Made by a program: the position numbers and the translations under genes
Source: Candidatus Saccharimonadota bacterium
Lineage (GTDB): Bacteria; Patescibacteriota; Saccharimonadia; Saccharimonadales; Saccharimonadaceae
Reading direction: 5' to 3'
Assembly: GCA_028286395.1 (NCBI GenBank)
Contig: JAQBRS010000002.1
Location: 1 to 55,892, forward strand
DNA length: 55,892 nt
Part shown: piece after piece, positions 41,110-49,789 of the stretch
Layout of the letters: each line of letters begins with the position of its first letter
Numbering within the stretch: position 1 is the first letter of the stretch
Notes under the pieces: generated by a model
The model's database searches: none
Told to the model about the DNA's origin: nothing
What the model saw: the letters and a program-made list of their open reading frames with translations, nothing else

Positions 41110-41970
41110 TTAGTCAGAGATTTTCTCAAACAATAATCCGTAGCCGTCTTGTTCTGAAAGCAAGAGGCCGTATTTTTTTGCTTCTGCAATGATGTCGTCA
41201 TGCTGTTCTGGGTCGGCCTCAAGAATTAGTGAGCCACCATTAATAAGCTTGTCTTTCGTTTGCACGAGTAACTCGTAAATCAGTGCCTTGCCTTTGTTCG
41301 CTGCAAATAATGCATCAGCCGGTTCATGTTCGGTTTCTGGCGAACGTTCCCATTCAGGGTCAACGTAGGGGAGGTTAGCGATGATTATGTTGGCGGTGAA
41401 AGGGAAATCGGCCAACAGGTTACTCTGGATGATTGAAACGAATGCTTTGAGGTCAGCCGCGTTCTTCTCGGCAATCTTTAGCGCGTGACGACTGATGTCA
41501 ACGAGGGATACAGTTAATTCCGGGTACAGAAGCTTGGCGGTAATACCAAGGCTACCACTTCCAGTTCCGACATCGACTAAGCGAAGGGGATTTTCTTTTA
41601 AGAGTGAGATATTTCGAGGAATGACTTTCTTGAGGAGCTCAATTAATGCTTCTGATTCAGGACGAGGGATCAGCGTCGCCGTTGTGACAGAAAACTGGTG
41701 ACCATAAAACTCTTTGTGGCCGATGATGTAGGCAACAGGAACGCGTTCAATGCGGAGCGCCAGACGAGCGTTGGCGATATCAATCGTACGATCGGTCAGA
41801 ATTTCTTCGGGGTGAGCGTGCAAATAACTGCGATTTTTACGCAGTGTGTGTGCCAGGATTAGTTCGCTATCGAGGCGGGCAGAAGGGATTTCAGCAAAGA
41901 CCAACTGACGAGTTGCGTCAGCCAGCCAATCGTTAATTGCTAGCGCTGGAGACAGCGAGTTCTCGTTCAT
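41110..41970 (-). CDS. prmC: Peptide chain release factor N5-glutamine methyltransferase
   Basis: Methylates the Gln of the GGQ motif in release factors. The 286-residue protein has the N-terminal helical domain and the SAM-binding '[30 protein letters not shown]'. The substrate-binding signature is usually NPPY and reads NLPY here, in '[18 protein letters not shown]'. Its start overlaps the end of prfA by 38 bases, coupling the methylase to its substrate. The order rpmE-prfA-prmC is a widespread arrangement. Confidence 0.93.
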   Translation of the reverse strand: MNENSLSPALAINDWLADATRQLVFAEIPSARLDSELILAHTLRKNRSYLHAHPEEILTDRTIDIANARLALRIERVPVAYIIGHKEFYGHQFSVTTATLIPRPESEALIELLKKVIPRNISLLKENPLRLVDVGTGSGSLGITAKLLYPELTVSLVDISRHALKIAEKNAADLKAFVSIIQSNLLADFPFTANIIIANLPYVDPEWERSPETEHEPADALFAANKGKALIYELLVQTKDKLINGGSLILEADPEQHDDIIAEAKKYGLLLSEQDGYGLLFEKISD

Positions 41971-43003
41971 ATGCTTGAAGGTTTTCTACGAGATCGTCAA
42001 TCGATCCGTTTAATGCTTGCGGGATATTACTTCGGCTATAGCCGATGCGGTGATCGGTAATACGGTCTTGCGGGAAGTTGTAGGTACGGATTTTTTCAGA
42101 GCGATCGCCAGATCCAATCAGGCCACGTCGTTCAGCAGTTAACTTTGCATTTTCTGCATCAGTCTTAATTTGGAGAAGGCGACTACGAAGCACGCTCATG
42201 GCTTTTTGCTTGTTTTTGAGCTGTGATTTCTCGTCTTGGTTGATTACGACAAGTCCTGATGGAATGTGAGTAATACGGACGGCGCTGTCAGTTGTGTTGA
42301 CTGATTGGCCACCGTGACCGCCAGAGCGGTAGATGTCGATACGAAGATCTGCAGGGTTAATTTCAATGTCCGTTTCTTCTGCCTCAGGAAGCACGGCAAC
42401 GGTCACGGTGCTGGTATGGATACGGCCTTGAGATTCGGTGGCAGGGACACGTTGAACGCGGTGCACGCCGGACTCAAACTTTAATTGAGAGTAGACGGAG
42501 TCACCACGAACGCTGAACACAACTTCTTTGTACCCGCCGGTATCATTGGCGCTTTCACTAATAAGTTCAGTTTTTAAATTGTGGTTTTCGCAGTAGCGAA
42601 GGTACATACGGTAGAGTTCTGCTGCAAACAGACTGGCCTCATCGCCACCAGCACCGGCACGGATTTCGATAATCACGTTCTTGTCGTCGTTAGGGTCTTT
42701 TGGCGCCAGCATCAGGAAGAGTTCTTCCTCAAGATCAGCTAATTTCTTGGTGTTTTCTTCGATTTCGACTTTTGCGAGGTCGGCAAGTTCGTCGTTACCG
42801 CCAGCCATTTCTTTAGCATCAACAATTTGCGCTTCCAAGGATTCGCGCAGAAGGGCTTTTTCTAAGATTGTTTGCACTTCGATGAACCGTTTGTTCTTTT
42901 TCGAGTAATCAGTGTCAGCGTAGGCGTCAGGACGTGCCAGGAAGTCGTCGAGCTGTTGCTTCTCGGCTTGTAACTCCGTTATATTTAAATTAATCTTTGG
43001 CAT
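41933..43003 (-). CDS. prfA: Peptide chain release factor 1
   Basis: Reads UAA and UAG. The 356-residue protein has the catalytic GGQ loop in '[30 protein letters not shown]'. The codon-reading tripeptide PAT ([14 protein letters not shown]) identifies it as RF1 and not RF2. The N-terminal coiled-coil and the '[14 protein letters not shown]' region are complete. A terminator (43047) separates it from rpmE. UGA is used as stop elsewhere in the window, so an RF2 must be encoded outside it. Confidence 0.96.
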   Translation of the reverse strand: MPKINLNITELQAEKQQLDDFLARPDAYADTDYSKKNKRFIEVQTILEKALLRESLEAQIVDAKEMAGGNDELADLAKVEIEENTKKLADLEEELFLMLAPKDPNDDKNVIIEIRAGAGGDEASLFAAELYRMYLRYCENHNLKTELISESANDTGGYKEVVFSVRGDSVYSQLKFESGVHRVQRVPATESQGRIHTSTVTVAVLPEAEETDIEINPADLRIDIYRSGGHGGQSVNTTDSAVRITHIPSGLVVINQDEKSQLKNKQKAMSVLRSRLLQIKTDAENAKLTAERRGLIGSGDRSEKIRTYNFPQDRITDHRIGYSRSNIPQALNGSIDDLVENLQAYERELAVSSASN

Positions 43004-43046
43004 AGCACATTCTTATTCCTAAAGTTTTCCTGTCTTTATTCTAACA

Positions 43047-43079
43047 AAAAAGAGCCTTATCAGATATAAGGCTCTTTTT
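43047..43079. terminator. Terminator between rpmE and prfA
   Basis: A 14-bp stem (43047-43060 / 43066-43079) has A and T runs on its two sides. In the minus direction it ends the rpmE transcript. Confidence 0.9.
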
Positions 43080-43089
43080 GAAAGGGTGG

Positions 43090-43416
43090 CTAGCTTTCGC
43101 TTGAAGCTTTTTTAGCTTTGTTCGCAGCGTTTTTCTTTGCCTTGTTGGCAAGTTCAACTTTGCGAGCTTCTGCAGCTGCAGCACGGTTCTTGAATCGGTC
43201 GACACGACCTTCGGTGTCGATGATCTTTTCTTCACCGGTGAAGAACGGGTGAGAAGCACTTGAAATGTGCAACTTAACGAGTGGGTACTCGTTGCCGTCT
43301 TCCCATTTAATAGTATCGGTGGTTTGTGCCGTTGACTGAGTCAAGAAAGCAAAACCGGCCGTATCATCGCTAAATACGACGGGGCGGTAGTCACTTGGGT
43401 GTAGGTTAGTCTTCAT
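43090..43416 (-). CDS. rpmE: 50S ribosomal protein L31 type B (bL31)
   Basis: A 108-residue protein with the type B pattern: '[34 protein letters not shown]', '[35 protein letters not shown]', and no zinc-binding cysteines. After this core it has an extra Lys/Ala-rich basic tail of about 30 residues ([24 protein letters not shown]), probably touching rRNA. A good promoter (TAGACA, 17 bases, TACAAT) precedes it on the minus strand. Confidence 0.93.
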   Translation of the reverse strand: MKTNLHPSDYRPVVFSDDTAGFAFLTQSTAQTTDTIKWEDGNEYPLVKLHISSASHPFFTGEEKIIDTEGRVDRFKNRAAAAEARKVELANKAKKNAANKAKKASSES

Positions 43417-43426
43417 AATCTGAACT

Positions 43427-43455
43427 ATTGTATCTGTTTTTGGTTGATTTGTCTA
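43427..43455 (-). promoter_or_regulatory. Promoter of rpmE
   Basis: Minus strand: TAGACA (43455-43450), 17-base spacer, TACAAT (43432-43427). The two hexamers and the spacing are identical to those of the rpsB promoter at 45817. Confidence 0.8.
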
Positions 43456-43512
43456 GAGGTGAATGCTACGATTACCAATAGAAACGTAAGCAAAAACAAA
43501 TACATTTTTCAC

Positions 43513-44778
43513 ATGAGCGAAGAAAACTTACAAAATGAAACTCTGGTGCATGCAAAAGGCGATACTGTTGAGCGTGGCATTGAAAAAGGAAGCGAAGGGG
43601 AATATGACTTGGCTGGATCGTTCAACGCGATTGATCAAGCGACTGTTTTGGCAGCGCACGAGCTAGGAAATGACAACCCAAATGCACTTCCAGTTCTTGA
43701 TGCGACTGAACATATTCTTTTGCGAGATGCCGAGAACGCTGTTATCGGCGGTGAGCTACACGCTGCGATTATCGATAAGGTTGAAGCTGCGACGACCTTT
43801 GGGTTGCTACGAAATGAGGGTATTCTTCCATCATCTGGTGGTGAGAACGTCATTTCTGTCATGAGTGACGAAGGGCTTCAGGATGAGTTACTTGAAATCG
43901 AAGGGCTATTTGCCGAGAGGGGGACGCAGATCGCTAACGTTGATGCTGCGACCGAAATGAAGAAGATATTAGATGAACATCCAGATATAGATACCGAAAC
44001 AGACTCGCAACTTGAATTTGTCGAGCAAAATAATCCAGAGCGTACATCAAACTATCGAGGCAATTGGACGCAGTTACAGACCGAGCGGACATCGAGTGAA
44101 GATTTTAAGGCTCGCTATCGCACGTTTATCGAGTTTGGTGCAGAAGGGTTGTCGGACGAGACGGTGTCGGCTCCAACAAGTGGCATACAGCTTGCCCGAC
44201 GGCGAACAACAAAAGGCGACTACCAATCTCGCGTTGGGCAATATGATGCACTTCATGAAAATGTCACGTCAAAAATAGGCTACGGTCCTGCCAGCGAATA
44301 TGGAAAAACACCGAACGCTTTGGGGACGGTTATCGGTCACGACGCATTTGACCCTGAAGTAGTCTTGTTCAGTGATGCTCGGCACGGCGAAACCCCCCTT
44401 GATGATAAAGGCAAAGATCTTATTGCGGCTCACGAGATGTATCATGGACTAATCAAGCCGGAGGGCAAGAACGTCGAGCAAGTTATCGCGGCGTTTAATT
44501 TCGATACCTACACGGCGCTGAAAGAAAACGCTCGTGTGAGTGGTGATAAAATAGCGCCACATAGTTATATGAAAGACCCAAGCGAGTTAATGGCACGCAT
44601 GGCGCAGGTAAAGAATTATTTTGCCATGCGGGGTGGTGAACCATTCACACTACCCCAGTTAGAGTACGCGAGGAAGCATTACATTGAAGACACTGGTCTT
44701 GATAACAATATGGATACATTCCTGCAAATGGCAAAAGACGAAGCGTTTGTTGAGCTTATGAATACACTGCCTATTTAG
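43513..44778 (+). CDS. Predicted cytoplasmic zincin-like metalloprotein
   Basis: A 421-residue, acidic protein without signal or transmembrane segment. The N-terminal two thirds are unfamiliar. In the C-terminal third is HEMYH (307-311) followed about 45 residues later by 'DPSELMARMAQVKNYFAMRGG', whose Glu could be the third zinc ligand. Similar 'HExxH ... DPxExxAR' arrangements occur in phage- and toxin-related zincins, but I cannot assign a family. The ATG at 43513 is chosen over 43444, which is within the likely promoter region. No good Shine-Dalgarno is visible. Confidence 0.6.
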   Translation: MSEENLQNETLVHAKGDTVERGIEKGSEGEYDLAGSFNAIDQATVLAAHELGNDNPNALPVLDATEHILLRDAENAVIGGELHAAIIDKVEAATTFGLLRNEGILPSSGGENVISVMSDEGLQDELLEIEGLFAERGTQIANVDAATEMKKILDEHPDIDTETDSQLEFVEQNNPERTSNYRGNWTQLQTERTSSEDFKARYRTFIEFGAEGLSDETVSAPTSGIQLARRRTTKGDYQSRVGQYDALHENVTSKIGYGPASEYGKTPNALGTVIGHDAFDPEVVLFSDARHGETPLDDKGKDLIAAHEMYHGLIKPEGKNVEQVIAAFNFDTYTALKENARVSGDKIAPHSYMKDPSELMARMAQVKNYFAMRGGEPFTLPQLEYARKHYIEDTGLDNNMDTFLQMAKDEAFVELMNTLPI

Positions 44779-44832
44779 GTAATCTATTAATTTTACGTCG
44801 TTTTATTATTTACGCTTAGAAAATGCTTATGC

Positions 44833-44849
44833 TATACTTTCTCTATAAT
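44833..44849 (+). promoter_or_regulatory. Tandem -10 boxes of the pilin gene
   Basis: TATACT (44833-44838, with TGC upstream) and TATAAT (44844-44849). Shine-Dalgarno aagagga follows at about 44851. Confidence 0.6.
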
Positions 44850-44868
44850 TTAAGAGGATTTAGTAAGC

Positions 44869-45813
44869 ATGATTCGTAAAAGAAATAGTTCATCAGAAGC
44901 TTTTACAATCGTGGAACTCCTTATCGTCATCGTTGTTATCGGTATCTTAGCCGCGATTACCATCGTCGCCTATAACGGGGTGACGAGCAAAGCCCAAGTT
45001 GCGTCGTTGCAGTCAGCGCTTAATTCTTCGGCAAAAATTATCGAGAATGCACGCACCACAGCGGGAACGATCGCGTACCCAACGACGGCACCGCCGGACC
45101 TTGACACAAGTGTGACGTATGCGAATTCGGTTAATGCGGCCATCCTTGGTGGATTTTGCGCAACAAAGACGACGGGGAGCAATACGTATATGATTACGAG
45201 TACGAACAGGACGCCACACACTGGTCCTGGCTGTACGATCACTAACTATGTAACTAATCCTTCGTTCGAGACTGGCGTTACTTCCAGTGGAACGGGTTGG
45301 GCAGCTGGTGCAAATGCGACCGTTGCGGTAAATAACACTTACGGTGCCTCGACTGGCTCGTACTCTGGCGTCGTCACGCACTCAAATACAACTTCCGGAG
45401 GTGCGAGCGCTGCGACGTCGTTTTCGACGACAGCGGGCAAGCAGTACTCCGTCACTTTCGCTATTCGAAGTGCCTCGGCATCGATCCCAACCGTTAACGT
45501 CACGATTCACAGCGGTAGCGTCGGTGGAAGCACGCCTAGCGACGCAACGACTGTCAGTATTACGCCGACAGCTACATTCACTCGTTACACCTCAACGTTC
45601 ACCGCAGACAACGCGATAAGCGATATCGTATTCGATATCACGGGAATTACTTCTGGCCAATCATTCGCGCTTGACAGCGTTATGGCGACAGAAGGCGTGA
45701 ACGCGGGTTCATACATCGATCCGCTTACCGCTGCGGTTATCACTGGCGTTACGACTGTCTGGACGTGGGCAGGTACGGCCGGCGCTTCGACCTCAAGTGG
45801 CCAAGCCTTCTAG
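44869..45813 (+). CDS. Type IV pilin with lectin-like C-terminal domain
   Basis: The 314-residue protein begins with a class III prepilin signal: a short basic leader (IRKRNSSSEA), cleavage before Phe12, Glu at mature position 5, and a hydrophobic helix (FTIVELLIVIVVIGILAAI). After a pilin-like globular part with one Cys pair comes a beta-rich module of about 150 residues beginning 'NPSFETGVTSSGTGWAAG' and ending 'FALDSVMATEG'. That is the pattern of carbohydrate-binding jelly-roll (CBM4/9-like) domains. This suggests a minor pilin or tip adhesin that recognises glycans. No other pilus gene lies in the window. Confidence 0.82.
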   Translation: MIRKRNSSSEAFTIVELLIVIVVIGILAAITIVAYNGVTSKAQVASLQSALNSSAKIIENARTTAGTIAYPTTAPPDLDTSVTYANSVNAAILGGFCATKTTGSNTYMITSTNRTPHTGPGCTITNYVTNPSFETGVTSSGTGWAAGANATVAVNNTYGASTGSYSGVVTHSNTTSGGASAATSFSTTAGKQYSVTFAIRSASASIPTVNVTIHSGSVGGSTPSDATTVSITPTATFTRYTSTFTADNAISDIVFDITGITSGQSFALDSVMATEGVNAGSYIDPLTAAVITGVTTVWTWAGTAGASTSSGQAF

Positions 45814-45816
45814 CCC

Positions 45817-45845
45817 TAGACAAACGACCCCTGTAATGCTACAAT
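45817..45845 (+). promoter_or_regulatory. Promoter of rpsB-tsf
   Basis: TAGACA (45817-45822), 17-base spacer, TACAAT (45840-45845) with TGC upstream. Leader of about 90 nt. Confidence 0.85.
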
Positions 45846-45872
45846 TATTGGGTAACACTATTTAATGACACA

Positions 45873-45931
45873 ACTTTCCGCGTAACTCCTAGCAATTCAT
45901 TGTCAGGGCGGAAGGTGAGGAACAAGGAGTT
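45873..45931 (+). promoter_or_regulatory. Possible autoregulatory pseudoknot in the rpsB leader
   Basis: Stem 45873-45881 / 45908-45916 (9 bp). Its loop contains AACTCCT (45884-45890), exactly complementary to the Shine-Dalgarno stretch AGGAGTT (45925-45931). Folding as an H-type pseudoknot would hide the rpsB ribosome-binding site. In other bacteria S2 represses its own mRNA through the leader; the same is inferred here. Confidence 0.6.
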
Positions 45932-45939
45932 CAACAATT

Positions 45940-46677
45940 ATGGCAGTATCTGTCGATATTAAAGCTTTGCTTGAAGCTGGCGTCCACTTCGGACACCAAA
46001 CAAGTCGTTGGCACCCTAAAATGGCGCCATACATCCACAGCAAACGTCAGGATAACCACATCATTGACCTCAACAAAACTGTTGAAGGTCTTGAAGTCGC
46101 ACTTCCTTTCTTAACGAAGGTCGCAGCTAGCGGAAAGCCAATCCTTTTCGTTGCAACCAAGAAGCACACGAAAGACGCAGTGAAAGCTGCAGCTATCGAG
46201 CTCAAGCAACCGTACATGGTTAACCGATGGCTTGGTGGAACACTCACAAACGTGAACACAATTTCTGCTCAGATCAAGAAACTGAAAGATCTCGAAAAGA
46301 AGCTTTCTACTGGTGAACTTGAAAAAAAGTACAACAAGCTTGAGATCCAACGATTCCAAGAAGAACTTGATGAACTTAATCTTAAGTACGGTGGTATCAA
46401 AGACCTCAGCGGCAAACCTGGCGCAGTCTTTATCATCGATGTGCTTGGTGATATCAACGCAATCAAAGAAGCAAAGACAATTGGCGTGCCAGTTGTTGCT
46501 ATCGTCGACACAAACGCTGATCCATCACTTGTTGATTACGTGATTCCGGCAAACGATGACGCAATCAAGGGTGTTCACCTTCTGCTTGACTACGTCAGCC
46601 AAGCGATCAACGAAGGCAAGAGCCAAGCAAAACCTACTAAAGAAGAGGTAGCAGTCGAAAAAGGGGAGGAAGCATAA
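45940..46677 (+). CDS. rpsB: 30S ribosomal protein S2 (uS2)
   Basis: The 245-residue protein shows all uS2 signatures: 'LLEAGVHFGHQTSRWHPKMAPYIHSKRQDNHIIDLNKT', 'YMVNRWLGGTLTN', 'PGAVFIIDVLGDINAIKEAKTIGVPVVAIVDTNADPSLVDYVIPANDDA'. The acidic C-terminal tail is short. Shine-Dalgarno aaggag may be controlled by the leader pseudoknot. tsf follows after six bases. Confidence 0.97.
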   Translation: MAVSVDIKALLEAGVHFGHQTSRWHPKMAPYIHSKRQDNHIIDLNKTVEGLEVALPFLTKVAASGKPILFVATKKHTKDAVKAAAIELKQPYMVNRWLGGTLTNVNTISAQIKKLKDLEKKLSTGELEKKYNKLEIQRFQEELDELNLKYGGIKDLSGKPGAVFIIDVLGDINAIKEAKTIGVPVVAIVDTNADPSLVDYVIPANDDAIKGVHLLLDYVSQAINEGKSQAKPTKEEVAVEKGEEA

Positions 46678-46683
46678 AGCACT

Positions 46684-47280
46684 ATGGCAGTATCAATTGA
46701 TGACATCAAGAAGCTAAAAGAACTTACCGGCGTTGGCTTGACTGACGCAAAAGTAGCACTCGTTGCTGCTGACGGTAACTTTGATAAAGCGCTTGAAGAA
46801 ATGCGCAAAAAAGGTCTGACAAAGGCTGAGAAAAAAGCTGACCGCGAAGCACTTGAAGGTGTGATCGACAGCTACGTTCATGGTGGACGTATTGGCGTCC
46901 TTGTTGAAGTAAACTGTGAGACTGACTTTGTTGCTCGTACTGACGGCTTTAAAGAATTTGCTCATATGATTTCTCTGCAGGTTGCCTCAATGTCACCTGT
47001 GTACGTGACTGAAGATGAAATTCCAGCCGAGGAAATTGCACGTGTTCGAAAAGAAGCTGAAGAGAGCGGTTCTACCAAAGGTAAGCCAGCTGATATCGCT
47101 GAAAAGATCATCGATGGCCAGGTAAAGAAGTACTTTGCTGAAAAGGTACTTTTGAACCAACAGTACATCATGGATGATTCTATGACTGTCGGTACGTACT
47201 TGAAGCAAACTATTGGTCAAGTCGGTGAAAACATCATCGTTCGTCGCTTTAAGCGAATCGAACTTGGTGTAAACGACTAA
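46684..47280 (+). CDS. tsf: Elongation factor Ts
   Basis: Exchanges GDP for GTP on EF-Tu. The 198-residue protein has the N-terminal UBA-like part 'DIKKLKELTGVGLTDAKVALVAADGNFDKALEEMRKKG' and 'VLVEVNCETDFVARTDGFKEFA'. It is of the short type (about 200 residues), as in Thermus or chloroplast-like forms, against about 280 in E. coli, and ends with 'NIIVRRFKRIELG'. It is the second gene of the rpsB operon, closed by a terminator. Confidence 0.96.
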   Translation: MAVSIDDIKKLKELTGVGLTDAKVALVAADGNFDKALEEMRKKGLTKAEKKADREALEGVIDSYVHGGRIGVLVEVNCETDFVARTDGFKEFAHMISLQVASMSPVYVTEDEIPAEEIARVRKEAEESGSTKGKPADIAEKIIDGQVKKYFAEKVLLNQQYIMDDSMTVGTYLKQTIGQVGENIIVRRFKRIELGVND

Positions 47281-47297
47281 TTCAATCTGTCACTTTC

Positions 47298-47329
47298 AAA
47301 AAGACCTCTTGTCCACAGGAGGTCTTTTT
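47298..47329. terminator. Terminator after tsf
   Basis: An 11-bp stem AAAAAGACCTC / GAGGTCTTTTT (47298-47308 / 47319-47329). It separates rpsB-tsf from frr; pyrH, which often follows tsf, is absent. Confidence 0.9.
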
Positions 47330-47367
47330 GATTGCCGATTTAATAGCTATATAAGAGGTGAGTTTGA

Positions 47368-47373
47368 TATACT
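47368..47373 (+). promoter_or_regulatory. -10 box of the frr-uppS unit
   Basis: TATACT nine bases before the frr ATG. Confidence 0.6.
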
Positions 47374-47382
47374 AGGGGTATT

Positions 47383-47937
47383 ATGTTTGATACGAAATCC
47401 TATGAAGACCGATTTAGTGCCGCCGTTGCTCACTTTGAAGATGAACTAAAAAAAGTCCGTACCGGACGTGCGCACCCAGGAATGCTTGATGGCGTTCACG
47501 TTGAGGTCTACGGCCAACGAATGCCATTAAATCAAGTTGCGAATGTGACTGCGCCTGAAGCGCAAATGCTCACCATTAGCCCTTTTGACCCAAGTAATAT
47601 TCAGCCAATTGCGGCTGCGATTCGTCAGGATCAATCACTGGGTCTTAACCCAAGCGATGACGGGCGAGTCATTCGCGTTCCTATCCCACCATTGACCGAA
47701 GAACGTCGTAAGCTCCTCGTGAAGCAAACCAGCGAAAAGGTTGAAGAAGCTCGTATTACGCTTCGAAACGTTCGTCAGGACGCTCTCAAAGAGGCAAAAC
47801 GCAAGAAAGATGCCAAGGAACTGTCAGAAGATGACTTGAAGGGGATTGAAAAATCTATCGACGCCAGCATTGTGACCTATAACGGTAAACTTGACGCTGC
47901 TTTTAAAGAAAAAGAGAAAGACATTCTCACGCTCTAA
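47383..47937 (+). CDS. frr: Ribosome recycling factor
   Basis: Splits post-termination ribosomes together with EF-G. The 184-residue protein has the standard length and motifs 'AVAHFEDELKKVRTGRAHPGMLDGVHVEVYGQRMPLNQVANVTAPEAQMLTISPFDPSNI' and 'RVPIPPLTEERRKLLVKQTSEKVEEARITLRNVRQDA'. A TATACT box nine bases upstream starts a new transcript after the tsf terminator. The stop overlaps the uppS start by one base. Confidence 0.97.
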   Translation: MFDTKSYEDRFSAAVAHFEDELKKVRTGRAHPGMLDGVHVEVYGQRMPLNQVANVTAPEAQMLTISPFDPSNIQPIAAAIRQDQSLGLNPSDDGRVIRVPIPPLTEERRKLLVKQTSEKVEEARITLRNVRQDALKEAKRKKDAKELSEDDLKGIEKSIDASIVTYNGKLDAAFKEKEKDILTL

Positions 47938-48638
47938 TGCCTGATTCTGAAAAACCCGCAATTCCGCGGCATGTCGGGTACATTGTCGACGGAAACAGGC
48001 GCTGGGCGAAGAAGCACGGTCTTCCTGCGTATGAAGGGCACTTGGCTGGCTATAACACGCTGAAAGATATCGGTATCGCGACGCTCGAAGCCGGTGCTGA
48101 GTATGCAAGTGCCTATGTATTCTCGACCGAGAACTGGAAACGCAGTGCCGATGAGGTAAAGCGATTGATGAGCTTGACACTTAAGGTCGTTCCTTCGGAC
48201 GTGCCATTCTTTAATAAGAAGAATGTTCGCCTTAAGTTCATTGGCACGCGCGAAGGGGTGAACCCGAAGATTATTAAAGAGATTGAGAAGGCCGAAGAAG
48301 CCACCGGTAAAAACACTGGAGGAACGTTGATTCTTTGTTTCAATTACGGTGGTCAACAAGAAATCGCTGATGCGGTTAAAAAAATTGTTCAGTCGGGTGT
48401 CGGCGATGAAGCGGTGACGCCGGAACTTATTAGCGAGAACCTTTATTCACCGGACCTTCCTCCAGCTGATGTGATTGTTCGTACCAGTGGCGAACAGCGT
48501 ATTAGCAACTTCATGTTGTGGCGATCTGCTTATAGCGAATTTATTTTTCTTGATAAGCTTTGGCCAGACATGACAAAAGATGACGTCACCGCTATAATGA
48601 AAGAATATTCGCGCCGACAACGACGCTTCGGATCATAA
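47937..48638 (+). CDS. uppS: Undecaprenyl diphosphate synthase
   Basis: Makes the C55 lipid carrier for wall polymers by adding isopentenyl units. The 233-residue protein has the catalytic Asp in 'HVGYIVDGNRRWAKKHGLPAYEGHLAG' (D18) and the C-terminal 'ADVIVRTSGEQRISNFMLWRSAYSEFIFLDKLWPD'. It is coupled to frr (TAATG). The genes cdsA and dxr, which often follow, are absent, so isoprenoid precursors may come from elsewhere. Confidence 0.95.
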   Translation: MPDSEKPAIPRHVGYIVDGNRRWAKKHGLPAYEGHLAGYNTLKDIGIATLEAGAEYASAYVFSTENWKRSADEVKRLMSLTLKVVPSDVPFFNKKNVRLKFIGTREGVNPKIIKEIEKAEEATGKNTGGTLILCFNYGGQQEIADAVKKIVQSGVGDEAVTPELISENLYSPDLPPADVIVRTSGEQRISNFMLWRSAYSEFIFLDKLWPDMTKDDVTAIMKEYSRRQRRFGS

Positions 48639-48649
48639 GTGGAGGATAC

Positions 48650-49789
48650 ATGGATCTAGTACTGGGCATCATCATTGGGATTATTGTACTTGTCGTCTTA
48701 GTGGCGGTACATGAACTCGGACATGGAATTGTTGCGATGCGTAACGGCGTTGTCCTTGAAGAGTTCGGTATTGGTTTTCCGCCACGAGCATGGAGTCGAA
48801 AGCTAAAGAATGGTGTCCTATTCAGCCTCAACTGGCTGCCACTGGGTGGATTCGTGAAGTTGCAAGGCGAGAATGATTCAGCAAACAAAAAAGGTGACTT
48901 TGGCGCAGCAACTTTCTGGCAAAAAACAAAGATTATGTTTGCAGGAGTAGTCGTTAACTGGCTGGTTGCTGTCGTTATCCTCACGATTCTTGCGTTAGTC
49001 GGACTTCCGAAAATCCTTCCGAATCAGTTCTCGATTCCTGGTGATACGCAGCAGGTTTCGGCGCCAGTCGTTCTTTCATCTCTGGTGAAAGGCTACCCAG
49101 CGACAGAAGCAGGCCTAAAGAGCGGTGACAAGATCGTCAGCGTGAACAGTCAGAAAATAGATACAGTCGATTCCTTCATCGCAGTCACAAAAGCGAATAA
49201 GGGCAAAACGATTACTGTCGACTACACGCGTAATGGTCAGAACGAAACGGCGTCGGTGCCACTTCGTGATGCGGATAATGCCGTTTTTGGTTCGACGCTT
49301 TCACAGCAACAATCGATTCGCGCAACGTGGTCCGCGCCAATCGTCGGTATTGTAACGACGGGGCAGTTTACCTGGGCGACCATTCAAGGACTTGGGCAAC
49401 TCGTCGGTAACCTTTTCTCTGGTATTTTTCTTCATCTGAGTCCTGATGCCGCAACACGCAAGCAAGCGGATACGAATCTGTCTGCGGCGGGGGACGGTGT
49501 CGCTGGTCCGATTGGTATTCTCGGGACGATCTTCCCAGCTGCCAGTAAAGCTGGTCCAATCGAGGTCTTGTTCCTCGCTGCGATCATTTCACTGACACTT
49601 GCAGTTATGAACGTCCTTCCGATTCCCGCACTTGATGGAGGAAGCTGGTTCCTGATGGCGCTGTACAAGCTTCGCAAAAAGAAGCTGACAAAAGAACGCG
49701 AAGAGAGAGTCAAAGGGATCGGATTTGCAGTGCTCATGATATTAATTTTGGTGGTCACTATCGGCGATGTCACAAAACTCTTTAAGTAA
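48650..49789 (+). CDS. rseP: Site-2 protease RseP/M50 family
   Basis: An intramembrane zinc protease that cleaves membrane-bound regulators. The 379-residue protein has HELGH (21-25) in the first transmembrane helix, then 'NGVVLEEFGIGFPPRAWSRK' and a PDZ domain ('SSLVKGYPATEAGLKSGDKIVSVNSQKI'). The third metal ligand is in 'VMNVLPIPALDGGSWF' in a C-terminal helix. The next gene overlaps its end by 23 bases. It keeps the usual place in the uppS...proS neighbourhood. Confidence 0.94.
   Translation: MDLVLGIIIGIIVLVVLVAVHELGHGIVAMRNGVVLEEFGIGFPPRAWSRKLKNGVLFSLNWLPLGGFVKLQGENDSANKKGDFGAATFWQKTKIMFAGVVVNWLVAVVILTILALVGLPKILPNQFSIPGDTQQVSAPVVLSSLVKGYPATEAGLKSGDKIVSVNSQKIDTVDSFIAVTKANKGKTITVDYTRNGQNETASVPLRDADNAVFGSTLSQQQSIRATWSAPIVGIVTTGQFTWATIQGLGQLVGNLFSGIFLHLSPDAATRKQADTNLSAAGDGVAGPIGILGTIFPAASKAGPIEVLFLAAIISLTLAVMNVLPIPALDGGSWFLMALYKLRKKKLTKEREERVKGIGFAVLMILILVVTIGDVTKLFK

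Noticed and set aside
46969-47171. Minus-strand ORFs within tsf and other conserved genes
   Set aside because: They are antisense shadows of conserved genes with no independent signals.
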